This document shows, piece by piece, positions 1 through 9,453 of a DNA stretch of 64,000 nt. This stretch comes from Pseudomicrostroma phylloplanum (lineage: Eukaryota; Basidiomycota; Exobasidiomycetes; Microstromatales). Made by a program: the position numbers and the translations under genes. Every line of letters begins with the position of its first letter. The stretch's first letter is position 1. Location of the stretch: the NCBI GenBank assembly GCA_039545275.1, contig BCHS01000003.1, positions 186,001 through 250,000 of the forward strand, in the 5' to 3' direction. A model generated the notes under the pieces. That model worked only from the letters and a program-made list of their open reading frames with translations, was not told the origin of the DNA and searched no databases.

Positions 1-114
1 AGGAATCGAACGGAATCGCTCGCCGCAACATGAATCTTCAGGTATGCATTGAAATGTTCACGAGTGCACAAATGTTGTGTGTGCGCTAGACAGATACAGG
101 CATCGACTTCTAGC

Positions 115-1548
115 TCAGACAGACAGCTCAGCGGCCGTCTCAACCTTTGCGCCCAGCGATCCCCTGGGCGCCTCTCCGACCTGGGACGCGTCAAGTCCAG
201 GCGAGACCTTTCCTCCGAGGGTCTCCTGATTCTTCTTGATACACTCATTGATGTAGTCCTTGAACATGCCCTGGCAGTCATCGGGTCCACCAGCATTCTC
301 CGGATGGAACTGCACCGCCCACACCAATCTTCCCGAGTCGGGATTGGCGCGGATCCCCTCTACGGACGAGTCGTTTGCGTTGACAAACCAGGGCTGCCAC
401 TCTCCCCAAGACTCATTCGGGTCGTACTCGAGGGCATAGCCGTGGTTCTGAGAGGTAATGTACACCCGCCCGGCCTTGACGGATGTGCCGGTGGAGGAGA
501 GGGCTACGACGGGTTGGTTGTGACCGCGGTTACCAAATTTCATGCGGTAGGCCTTGAGGCCGGCGGCGAGGCCGATGATCTGGTTGCCCATGCAGATGCC
601 GAAGATGGGCTTGTCCCAGCCGGCAATCGTCTTGCGCGTCGTCTCCACTGCCTCTGGAATCGAGTAAGGGGAGCCAGGTCCGTTGGAGAGGAAGAGACCG
701 TCGAACTTGTCCTGCACGGCGGTGAAGTCGTAGTTCCAGGGAAGGACGGTAACACTGGCTCCCTCACGGATGAGGCATCGGATGATGTTGGACTTGGCGC
801 CAAAGTCGAGCAGGGCGATGTGGACCTTGGCGGCCGAGGCACCTCCGACAGGGTGCAGAGTGTATGGAGTCTTGGTAGACACGAGGGGAATGAGGTTCTC
901 AGCCATCGGGTCCCGGTATTCCTCCTGTCCAGGAGCGACTTCGTGGCCATCTCCGATGCTGATGGCTCCCAGAGTAGAGCCTTGGTCTCGCAGAAGGGTG
1001 GTGATGGCTCGAGTGTCCACGCCACTGATGCCGGGCACGCCGTGTCGGGCGCACCAGGTGGACAGACTCTCAATGGCCTCAAAGTGGCTGAACCTCTCGG
1101 CAAGGTTGCTCACGACGACACCAGATGCCTGTACGCCCCTACTCTCCAAAAAGCTTCCAACGTCAATGTCCTTCGGGCTACCGATGGGCGAGGTGCCTGA
1201 GAAGTTGTTGGGCACACCGTAGTTGCCGATGAGGGGCTGGGTGAAGGTGAGGATCTGGCCTTGGTAGGAAGGGTCGGTCAAAGACTCGGTGTACGAGGTG
1301 ATGGAAGTGGTGAAGACGACTTCTCCAAAGGTACGAGGGTTGGGGGCACCGAACGACTTGCCCTGCCATGAGTGGCCTGACTTGAGGTGCAGAGTGGCAG
1401 GCTTGGAGGCTGGCGCTGGAGTCCAAGTGAGCGGGGCAGCTGTAGCCAAGGATCGAACGCTGCTGCTGCTACCGAGGGACGAGACCCTGGTCGAAGCAGG
1501 CAATGCAGATCGCAGCGATCGCAGAGCAGAAGTCGGCAATGCGAGCAT
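115..1548 (-). CDS. CPA1: Carbamoyl-phosphate synthase, arginine-specific, small (glutaminase) subunit
   Basis: A 477-aa single-exon protein. It hydrolyses glutamine and passes ammonia to the large subunit to make carbamoyl phosphate for arginine synthesis. Residues 1 to about 40 are rich in Ser, Arg and Ala and look like a mitochondrial presequence. The CPSase small-chain N-domain follows (about 50-190), then a class I glutamine amidotransferase domain (about 243-435). The catalytic triad is visible: Cys319 in FGICMGNQ, His415 and Glu417 in FHPEN. The length matches fungal CPA1 proteins. The chosen ATG has A at -3. A spliced uORF resembling the fungal arginine attenuator peptide ends 48 nt upstream, so arginine-dependent translational repression is expected. 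Domain calls are from family knowledge; localisation is inference. Confidence 0.95.
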   Translation of the reverse strand: MLALPTSALRSLRSALPASTRVSSLGSSSSVRSLATAAPLTWTPAPASKPATLHLKSGHSWQGKSFGAPNPRTFGEVVFTTSITSYTESLTDPSYQGQILTFTQPLIGNYGVPNNFSGTSPIGSPKDIDVGSFLESRGVQASGVVVSNLAERFSHFEAIESLSTWCARHGVPGISGVDTRAITTLLRDQGSTLGAISIGDGHEVAPGQEEYRDPMAENLIPLVSTKTPYTLHPVGGASAAKVHIALLDFGAKSNIIRCLIREGASVTVLPWNYDFTAVQDKFDGLFLSNGPGSPYSIPEAVETTRKTIAGWDKPIFGICMGNQIIGLAAGLKAYRMKFGNRGHNQPVVALSSTGTSVKAGRVYITSQNHGYALEYDPNESWGEWQPWFVNANDSSVEGIRANPDSGRLVWAVQFHPENAGGPDDCQGMFKDYINECIKKNQETLGGKVSPGLDASQVGEAPRGSLGAKVETAAELSV

Positions 1549-1596
1549 TGTGAATGTGATAGGTGAAAAGATAAAGAGGTGAGGTGGGTGATATGC

Positions 1597-1757
1597 TCAG
1601 AGAGAGTTTCCCTTGAAGACGGCGTCACTGTCATCCAGAGATCGAGGGTAAGTCGAGTTTGTCAGTGTCTGATACTCTATCTTTTGACACGCTATGCCAC
1701 GCCCCCAGCGCAAACTCACGAAATGTAGTCGTCTGAGGTTCGCTGTGAAAAGACCAT
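1597..1757 (-). promoter_or_regulatory. Spliced uORF encoding an arginine attenuator peptide (AAP) of CPA1
   Basis: The transcript leader of CPA1 contains a two-exon uORF. Exon 1 (1757-1720) reads MVFSQRTSDDYIS up to a GTGAGT donor at 1719. After a 92-nt intron ending GACAG at 1628, exon 2 continues DAVFKGNSL and stops at 1597. The 22-residue product matches the fungal AAP, whose core is T-S-x-D-Y-(I/L)-S-D-H-(I/L)-W. Thr7, Ser8, Asp10, Tyr11, Ser13 and Asp14 are kept. The His is Ala, and the normally critical Trp is Phe. In known fungi the AAP stalls ribosomes when arginine is high and represses CPA1. The uORF start context is poor (C at -3), as expected for leaky scanning. The conserved core falls exactly across the splice junction. 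Confidence 0.8.
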
Positions 1758-2203
1758 GCGAGAGATCAGGTATGAGCAGCCAGAGTGCGAGTACTGTTTC
1801 GAGGTGTCCTCGTTGTCAGTGTTCTGCGTTGCAAGTGCTTTGAGTGTCGATGTCGATCGGGACAATGTCTTGTATAGCTGCCCAAGAGGGAAGGTGATGG
1901 TGATGGTGGTGGTAGGAGATAAGGGGCGCTGCAAGAAGCACGGGAAGGAAGCATTGCCCTCGTCGGTGCCCGTCGCGGTGCCCAGCGCAGATTCCAATTC
2001 CTGACTCGGCCGAAAATTCCGCGCGAGGCAGAAGGATACATCGGAACGGGAGGCCGACATCGAGAGACGCTGACAGTCGTAGATCCGCATACATAGATAC
2101 CGATGGAAGAGACGGAAGAGAAGGCGTTGTACAAGTACAAGGAGTGTGATGCCGAGTGTATGATACAAATGCATTCGAAAGTGCCCGCCTCCACCAGTTG
2201 ACT
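1758..2203. other. Intergenic: CPA1 promoter and distal leader
   Basis: This stretch lies between the AAP uORF and the stop codon of the next gene on the same strand. It contains a GTGATGGTGATGG-type short repeat near 1894-1915 but no convincing coding potential on either strand. Confidence 0.5.
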
Positions 2204-3187
2204 CTACCGCTGTCTCCTCTTCAGGCCGATAGGCCCTTTTGCGAAGCTCACTCCTTCCAGACCCTTGAGCACCTTCCCACCCTGTACAAGGTCCAGTCCT
2301 TGGTCCATCCCTTTCGTAGGTATCCCCGTCCCAATATCACCACCAGCACTCTCCTCTAGAAAGCTTCTACACGCCCAATGCTCCACCGGCAGGATGAAGA
2401 GACGACGCGCCGCTCGACGAACCCGTTCGCGCAGGCCAGGGCCAGACTGGAGTGTTGCGAGCAATGTGCGAGGAGAGACCTCATCGGCCGGTCTGGCCTC
2501 GAGCACAGCATCGCCTGTCTTCCCTTGGGCCGTGTTGAGCTCGCAAGAGCGAGCGACCCGCTCTAGCGCAGCGTCCACGTCGTCCGTGGTGGGTAAGGTG
2601 GAGCAAGCCGATGGCGGAGCGGCACATCGCAAGAGTGCGAGTTCGATCCAGACATCGACGTCTACCTGCACCAGTTCCACTTCACTCTTTTCAGCCAATG
2701 CCCTGAGCATCTCTCGTGCCAATCCTTCCATCCCCTTCACCTCCTCAGTATCACGCTCCACCTCCTCGCGGGGGAGAGTTGCAATGTTCCCCCTACTACC
2801 GACCTTGAAGGCCTTGCAAGCATCCGAGCACGTCTTGATCTCTGCCCAATTCTTTGCCCACTTGGCCCGTGGGGTGATCATCCTCCCACAGGTGAGGCAT
2901 GCTTTGGGCGAGAGGGAGGAGAGCGGGGGACCAGATGCCCCCGAGGTGGAGGAGCTGGAGGGATCGGATGCTGTGCTTGTGCTGTTGGGGTCTGGTGGTG
3001 GAGGTGATTGACGGGCGCTGCGCTTGGGCGGCATCTTTGACGCCAGTAGAGCGGGAGTGAGTGTCTTGTAGGACCTGCTGTGGTAGGTGAGGGACGCTGT
3101 GAAGGCGGAAGGAGAGGAGACTATTGCAGGAAGAAGCAGATGACAAAGCGGCGCCTGGTGCAACAGAGACAGTCTCGAGACAAGCAT
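2204..3187 (-). CDS. DUF2256 / DUF3253 zinc-ribbon-like protein
   Basis: A protein of up to 327 aa with two small domains of unknown function. DUF2256 is a short Cys-rich module, recognisable from CLTCGRMITPRAKWAKNW followed by a CSDAC pair, which suggests four-cysteine metal binding. It is followed by a region typical of DUF3253 (about 145-270), ending in a basic stretch with VRRAARRLFIL. Fusions of these two domains are known in fungi and bacteria; the biochemical role is unknown. Two starts are possible. The first ATG (3187) gives a hydrophobic, Ser/Arg-containing N-terminus that could be mitochondrial. The second, MPPKRSARQ at 3034, would give a protein without it. I list the longer form. 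Low-complexity Pro/Ser sequence separates the N-terminus from the Cys module. Confidence 0.75.
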   Translation of the reverse strand: MLVSRLSLLHQAPLCHLLLPAIVSSPSAFTASLTYHSRSYKTLTPALLASKMPPKRSARQSPPPPDPNSTSTASDPSSSSTSGASGPPLSSLSPKACLTCGRMITPRAKWAKNWAEIKTCSDACKAFKVGSRGNIATLPREEVERDTEEVKGMEGLAREMLRALAEKSEVELVQVDVDVWIELALLRCAAPPSACSTLPTTDDVDAALERVARSCELNTAQGKTGDAVLEARPADEVSPRTLLATLQSGPGLRERVRRAARRLFILPVEHWACRSFLEESAGGDIGTGIPTKGMDQGLDLVQGGKVLKGLEGVSFAKGPIGLKRRQR

Positions 3188-3859
3188 GGATTGACGAGTG
3201 CTCTGCTAATGGCTACCAATACCATGGACCAGATGAGCTGCTTCAGCGATGTATCCTGCCTATACCAGTGTTTATCATGAGCACTCCTCTACGTCCTGGA
3301 AAGCGTTGTCCTTGTGGAGGGAAGGGTGGAGCGGGTGATCTTGTCTACGCCGATGCTTGGGCTGCTGCTTCTGCATTCCCCTTCGATTTCACGTTCGCCT
3401 GTTCCTCTTTCCGCTGCAGCAGGCCACGTCCGACGACGCCGATGGGGTGCAGTGCCGCGCCTGTGGTCCTGCGCAGGTTCAGCAGGGCCTCCGCTCCGAT
3501 GCCCTGGTCAACCGCATTGCCTCGGCAAAGGCGAGAAGCGACTGACGACGATCCCCACATCCCCCCCGCACTCATCCCACACTACTCAGGGCGCCCTGGC
3601 TACTCGTCCTTCCCAAGAGACTCTCACAGAGGCACAGACGTCTCTCTCTCTCTTACCCTCACCATCCCTTTACCCCACCACCGAGCCGGGCTTCTCCTCG
3701 ATACCCAAGACCCCACACGCTCGCTATACCAATCCCTCCTGAATCCCACCACACACACTAGTGCTGGTAGCTGGCCCACTGTAGCCGTCTTTGCATTCCC
3801 TCTGACCTTCCCTCGCCCATTCATCTGCAGCCTCTTCTTGTCTGGCTACTCGACAAGCC
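3188..3859. other. Intergenic: divergent promoter region
   Basis: The region lies between the DUF2256 gene (-) and EFR3 (+). Open frames here have no recognisable domain and look like chance frames in GC-rich DNA. CT-rich stretches around 3635-3700 may belong to the EFR3 leader. Confidence 0.45.
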
Positions 3860-6800
3860 ATGTGTATCCCCACCCCCAACCATCGCAAGCTGGTCCAGGA
3901 CTGCTACCCACCCTCCAAGAGGATCGCAGGGGTAGAGGACCCTAGTTCCAATGAGCTGGGCAAGCTCGTATACTATGCCCAGAGCAAGCCGGCAAAGGTG
4001 AGCAGAGAAAAAGACTGGTAGCGAGTATGCTCTACAAAGCTGGACAGACACTGATTCATCATTCTTTGTCACCACTTTCTCAGCTCACTAAAGTGGGCAA
4101 GGTCCTGGAAGACAGGGCAGCTGCTGACGCTAGGGGCGTGGAAGGAGCAGGTGCTGCGAATGAAAAGGCCAGGTGGTGAGTTGGCCTAGACATCACAAGA
4201 GCATGCCTGAAAGAATGATGGCAGACACTGACCATACGCTCCGCTTCTTCATGCTCCTTCTTCAGCGGCCTCCTGATCACCATCGCTATCCTCAAGGCTC
4301 TCATTAGCGAGTGCCCAAGAGACATTACTTACATCTCCAAGTCCGCTCAGGCCATCATGGCCCACGCTGTCAAGGCATCGGCAAAGTCGGGTAATGGAGG
4401 TTCCCGAGACCTTGCCCTCTCCGCACGAGTCTCAAGCACCTTCTTCGCCTACACGAGCGCCCTCGATCCGGCTCGCAACTCGGTGGAGGGTGAGCTTGGC
4501 GCGACCTACCTCGAGCTGCTAGAGAGCTTCAGCTACATGGCGACCGACAAAACTGCAAGCGACCAGGAGGACCTGAATCGGGCTAGACTCATCGGCCTTG
4601 GAGCTCTATCGTCAGCAGCCAGCTCAGACGTCTTGTACACTTCGGCCTTTCCGAGGCAAGCAGCGGCCATCGTCCCAGCCCTCCTCGATAACATGCAGGC
4701 AAAGTCAGCTCCTCTTGATGACTTGAAAGCCGAAGCAGGCAAAGTAGCTAGCGGTACACCCTCCTACACAGCCTTCTCGAGCCTTGCAAAGAAGAGGCCC
4801 AGTCATCGAAAGGCACCCTCCCTTTCCGGCCACGTTGATGGTGAAAAGGGACCAGAGAGTGCTGAAGTCATCTCTGCCGCAATGGGAATCTTGCACGGCC
4901 TCTTCAGGCATGCCGATGCGCTGCAGGTGCAAGAGGCAATGAAAGCCGTTCTCGCCTGGATGGGAGGGCGAGGAGGAGCTCAGCAGTGGAGCAACGAGGA
5001 GTGGGCTCGCTTCCTGGGCACAACCCTCGTCCGCTGGACTTCGCTGCAGTACCGCTTCGTGATCCTCAATTCGCTCCTCGAGCATCTGGTGGAGGACTGC
5101 GAGGGCCCGCCTTCATTCAAGCATGGAACCCTTCTTGAGATGATCTCAGCCATTCTGAAGAGCAAAGACCTCACACTGATCGGTCTCAGCACTTCAGATG
5201 CTCTCAACAACCTGGCAGGCCTCACGATTCGACGTGTTCACTTCGACATCAAGGACCCCTTGCTGCCCCAGCTCGTACGCTGCATCGAGAGTCTTGCTGT
5301 ACACGTCTACTATGCTGACCAGCTCAACGATGCAGCCGAGGAGCTCGTCGCCCGCATCGTCGCTCTCAACCAACCAGAGACTGACACGGCCGCAGCCGAA
5401 GCTACGATGAGGGTGTCGCACCTGCCAAGGAAGTCGGCTGCCACCAGGCGAGCCGGTGAAGCCCAAAAGATGGAGAGCATTCGGATCGTCCTCTTTGCCC
5501 TGATGCGAATCATCATCGTAGCCAATTCAAACGATGCCATTGTCGGCAAGCTGAACAAACGCAATCGGACGGAGAGTGCCCGGACGAACAGTGATTATGC
5601 TGTGAGAGAAAAGGGCAAAGGTGCGGATCCTACCTCGGGTATCTCGCTGGCCGGCGCACGCGCCAGGATCCAGCCTGACGCTCTGCAGCCGGTCACTTGG
5701 CTCCTTGCATCATACGACTGTGGTGTACGTCTCGCAGCGGCGCATCTCTTCATCGCCTACCTCAAGCTCGAAGCTCAGGAGCCTTCAGCAGCTTCGTCGG
5801 AAGCGGCATCACTGCTGCACGGCATTAGCGCTGCGGCTTACATCTGCACCTTGAGCCGGTCACTTCGCCTTCCCTCCCCGGGCCCAGCAGGCGCTCTGGA
5901 GAATCCTCTCGGCCAACTGGTGCTTGTGCAGCGAGCCAATGAGAGCGGCTCGATGACTGAGCTGCGAGACGAGAGCGAAGCTGGCGTGCCGCTCGACTAC
6001 GCCGCTCTTGTTCTGTTGTTCACCCTGGCTACCGATCGCCTGGGTGGTGCAGCCCTCTTGGCCTTCGTACCGGCCCTGCTTGCCATTGACAGGGGTGCGG
6101 CTCGGGATCTCGTAGCCGAGGGTAGCCCCGTCTCTCTGGTGACACAGAGACGCCACACCACGCGTCTCTTCCTCGCAAAAGCGTGGGTGGCCGTTAGCGA
6201 AAAGTGGGCTGTCCCATCGGTTCGCAAAGAGGCATCGACGGTCCTCGCAGCGCTGAGCGACGAGATCCTGCCCACTGTGCCAGAGCCAACGCGCAGTCTG
6301 ACCTTGCCGGAGGAAGTCGACCTTTTCCCCGACTTTGCAGAGGGAGCAAGCGCAGGCGAAGGCAGTGCAGCCGCTTCGCCCGTCTTTGACCCATCTAGGA
6401 TCTCAAAGGCGCTGGCTAGCAGCGCAGAGGTACAGACCAACACTGGTATGCCCGAGGAAGCTCTTCTGAGGTGGTTTGGCCGAGACTGGAGCGTCGCAAT
6501 GGCCATCGACGACAGTGCCGTTGGCGCATCCCCTTACCACGACCCTGCACTGGAGAATGCCATGGGCGATGGACATGCCGATAAAGCTACCCGGCTCACC
6601 TTTGAGACGGCCAATGGCAATGGATCTGCGGACATGGCAGCCAGCGCAAGTGGGCAGCACCCCGTCGGTGTGGATGACTTCCGCCAGGCGCTAGGCAGCA
6701 GGTCCGTACACGGCGGCAACGCAGGAGGCAGAAGCGTGCGCACCAACCGGCAATCCCTCCAAGACTCTTCCGCCAGCAGATCAGGAGCCGGTGCCGGTGC

Positions 6801-7329
6801 CGCTGGGGGCCTGCAAGGTCTCGACATCCCCATTCCCGGGTTGCGTGCCTCTACTTCGGGGCAGCGCATGAGCCTGAGCGCGAGCAGGGACAGCCCACTC
6901 AAGAACCGCCTTTCGGCCGCACCCGCATCCGCTGATGCTGCTTCCCTCGATGGATCCGTCAATTCGGGTATGGCGAACGGGACCGGACCAGCGCCACTCT
7001 CGGCCGCAGAGCGAAGGGCGAGCCGTAGAGCCAGTAGGCAGCAAGCGCCTGCAGGAGGAGCAGAGTCCAATGGCGCTACTTCTGCTGCTGGTGGACTTGT
7101 CAATGGCAACGGGACCGGGTCTGGCTTTGCCAATGGCTACGGACATGGACACGGACACGGCAGTGCTGCTCGTGCAGATGGCACATCCAGCGTTGCGGGT
7201 CTTCTCGACTCGCTGGGCATTGATGAGGGAACCAGCCAGGACCCGCTCAGTGGCACTGGCACTGGCACGGGAAGCGGAGCGGGGCTGGGCACAAAGACAC
7301 AGGCGCTCGTCCCGCCTCATGCCGCGTGA
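3860..7329 (+). CDS. EFR3: EFR3-like plasma-membrane scaffold of the PI4-kinase complex
   Basis: A three-exon gene (3860-3997, 4084-4175, 4266-7329) encoding about 1097 aa. The short first exon begins MCIPTPNHRKLVQDCYPP, the characteristic EFR3 N-terminus. It continues through the YYAQSKPAKLTKVG region into an alpha-helical repeat body (about 80-700) and a Gly/Ser/Ala-rich tail (about 760-1097). In yeast and animals EFR3 is anchored at the plasma membrane by basic or palmitoylated N-terminal residues and recruits the TTC7/YPP1-PI4-kinase complex. Cys2 is a candidate for acylation. Splice phases agree across all three exons, with GTGAG donors at 3998 and 4176. Family assignment rests mainly on the N-terminal 150 residues, because EFR3 C-termini diverge quickly. 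Confidence 0.85.
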
Positions 7330-7819
7330 GCTTCACTCGCCACGGCTGGTGATACTGTAGGGAGTTGGTTGGCTGATGTGCTGATGTCGTGGGTGGTAAA
7401 CGGACAATATGCCTCTTTTCTGTTCCTCTCTCCCTCTTTTTCTCTCTCTATTGACTATCTCCGTCTCTTATATATCTGTCTCCCTTTTCTTCCTCGAGTC
7501 GATTCCTATTCTATCGACATCGGTATCAATGCTACAACACTCTTTTGTGCTCCGCGCTACGTCTGCGGTCGATCGTCTAGGAGTTCTGGAAGGGAGCAAC
7601 TATGCTAGGACAGGCTGGATGGTCTGTTCTGGCTTCTATTGTATCGTAAGTCGTAGCTCGTATCTAAGGTGACATAGGGCTTGGACTTTCTACAAGGGAG
7701 GGGATGGGGAAGCTTTGTCATGATGAGGCTCTTTGAGCGAGCGGAATCTACATCTCCTCCCTCTCACGGACGTGCCGGCGTCGTAAAGGGCTGATCATTT
7801 GGGTTGTCTCACGTCTCCT
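7330..7819. other. Intergenic: convergent 3' region
   Basis: The stretch lies between two gene ends. It is pyrimidine-rich on the + strand around 7405-7480 and probably holds both 3' UTRs. I saw no gene. Confidence 0.5.
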
Positions 7820-8830
7820 CTACTCGTCCAAAAGCGCACCTCTTCCTGTCAGTCCTCCTCGAACCTTCTCCTTTCCCTTCTTCTTGTTCTTCTTGCTCTT
7901 CTCCTTGTTGCTGTTGAGAGCAAGCTCCACCCAGTAACGTCCACCAACCAGCACGTACCCCGGCAGAGGGAGGAGGAAGACTGTGAGTGCGACGAGGAGG
8001 AGACAGAGCTGCTCGGGTGGGATGCGGTGCGCGTGGGGAGGGGCGTGAGATGAAGCGCTGTGAGGGTGCTGCTCCGCAATGCTTTGATGGATAGGAGCCG
8101 TCCTGTTCGCATTCAGTGGGGCGTCCCAGCATGTGGAGTCGATGGAGGGCGTCGTACCGCCATCGACCAAGCTCGTGTTCAGCAAGTCCGGCTTGCCATA
8201 TTGCATATGTCTCTCGGCACTCGCGCATCCCTCCCCCAGGAGGTAACCGCTCTTCACTCCCACTGCTGCTATCTTGGCAGGCTGTACCGGCTCGGTAGGA
8301 ACGGCTACAAGTAGCACAAGTATGCAAAGCAGGCTCAATCCAACCCAGATGCACGCGAAGGGATTCCAGTGCCGATCAAGAAGGAGCATCCAGGCTGGTG
8401 CACCTCGCGAGGGGATAGAGAGTGAGAGGAGCTCGGCTGTCGAGGATGGATTTGTGGGTGGTGCGCTCTGCTTGTGCTTGTCTACGGGTTGCTGATCTCG
8501 TGAAGAGTGGAGGGCATCGCATTCGTTCGGACTGGGGAAGGCAATCGTACTGTCGCCAGGGGTGGAGGCTAGATCCGCGTTAGCGCCCATCGTGAGAGTT
8601 TGGGCGGAGTCTTGGTGAGGTAGGAGACCTCTGCTCCTGGAGTTGGCGTTGAGGTGTGAAGCCTTGATCTCGTAGTCGAGGGAGGCTCCCTGCTGCTGCT
8701 GTGCGTCCTGCTGCTCATGTTGGCACAGTCCACGGAAGTGGGAGCCGTCGGTTACTTAGCAGTAAGGCATGCAGATCTCTTTGCATCACCGCCGCGATGA
8801 ACGTACCTTCATACTGGACTCCGAGTTCAT
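7820..8830 (-). CDS. Two-helix membrane protein, possibly TMEM230/TMEM134 (DUF872)-like
   Basis: The proposed model has a tiny first exon (8830-8807, MNSESSMK), an intron with a GTACGT donor at 8806, and a second exon from about 8710 to 7820, giving about 304 aa. The acceptor is either at 8714 or 8711, and both keep the frame. The main exon has two clear hydrophobic segments, FACIWVGLSLLCILVLLVAV and LCLLLVALTVFLLPLPGYVL, separated by about 90 polar residues. The end is very basic (KEKSKKNKKKGKEK). The second helix with PLPGYVLVGGRYW resembles the helix-LPGxY-xxxY signature of the TMEM230/TMEM134 family, whose members act in vesicle traffic. That match is suggestive only. An alternative start is MGANAD at 8590. 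Confidence 0.5.
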
Positions 8831-9045
8831 TATAGTCACGAAGGGTCAAGCTGACCTTTAGGTGCAGGCGCAGGATGAGGTCGAGGTGTGAGTGGCTCCA
8901 AGTAAAGTCTTATGGGCGGGTCTCGCCCTCAACAGCATACGCAGCGGTATAAGACTCATCATCCAGCTCAGCCGCCTCTGTGTAACAGATGCGCCGCTGC
9001 CCCTCTTTCGAATGCAATTTCCTGTCGCGCCCTTGCTTCATGTGA

Positions 9046-9205
9046 TGACGCCCTGACTGACGCCCTGACGCCCGAGTGCGCATTGCTGCCGCGAGTTGTG
9101 AAAGCAATATCCACACCAAGGTTCGCCCCCCGGAAGGGTTTCCGAGGTTGCTACAGCAATGCGACGCCGAGGGCTAGTCCGCAGCGACGCAATGTGACGC
9201 CCTGA
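9046..9205. repeat. Four copies of a TGACGCCCTGA motif upstream of the two-helix membrane protein gene
   Basis: TGACGCCCTGA occurs exactly at 9046, 9058 and 9195, with a variant TGACGCCCGA at 9066. The first three are nearly back to back. TGACG is the half-site of bZIP/ATF-CREB-type factors. The cluster lies in the 620-bp gap 8831-9453, which otherwise shows nothing, upstream of the minus-strand gene starting at 8830. It could be an operator for that gene. Confidence 0.5.
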
Positions 9206-9453
9206 GTGCACGGCAGGTCGGCAGGCCACGGAAGAATGGATTGGCGGGCAGAGCATTATACGAAGGCCGAGGGAAGCGAGTCAAGACCTGGAAAAGATTC
9301 ATCGTCGTCATATTTGTACAGGTCATCAAGATAAGAAGACACGCCCACACGGATACGCTCCTCACGCCACAAGATCGCGGCCACTCTCAGCGTCGACGAA
9401 TTGGATGCAAGGACTACAGTCCTACCCACGCACTACTCGCCCCCGGGCCCTAC

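Noticed and set aside
49..1200. 383-codon open frame on the + strand across CPA1
   Set aside because: It is antisense to CPA1, which has full domain support, and shows no recognisable motif. Long antisense frames are common in GC-rich coding DNA.
1628..1719. Other acceptors for the AAP uORF intron
   Set aside because: Joining at the AG after TATC or after GATAG gives peptides without the S-D continuation. Only the GACAG acceptor restores the conserved Asp.
2640..2660. GTTCGATCC-like tRNA B-box
   Set aside because: It lies in the coding part of the DUF2256 gene, with no A-box or cloverleaf around it.
3124..3945. Open frame overlapping the start of EFR3
   Set aside because: It is in another frame and overlaps EFR3 exon 1, whose frame gives the family N-terminus. 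No domain is visible.
8831..9119. Minus-strand frame (AELDDESYTAAYAVEGETRP, then a TAA, then DFTWSHSHLDLILRLHL) that looks protein-like upstream of the two-helix gene
   Set aside because: One in-frame stop divides it, no ATG follows that stop in the same frame, and joining it to the main exon needs a poor acceptor. The MNSESSMK exon explains the start better, so this is treated as leader or promoter.
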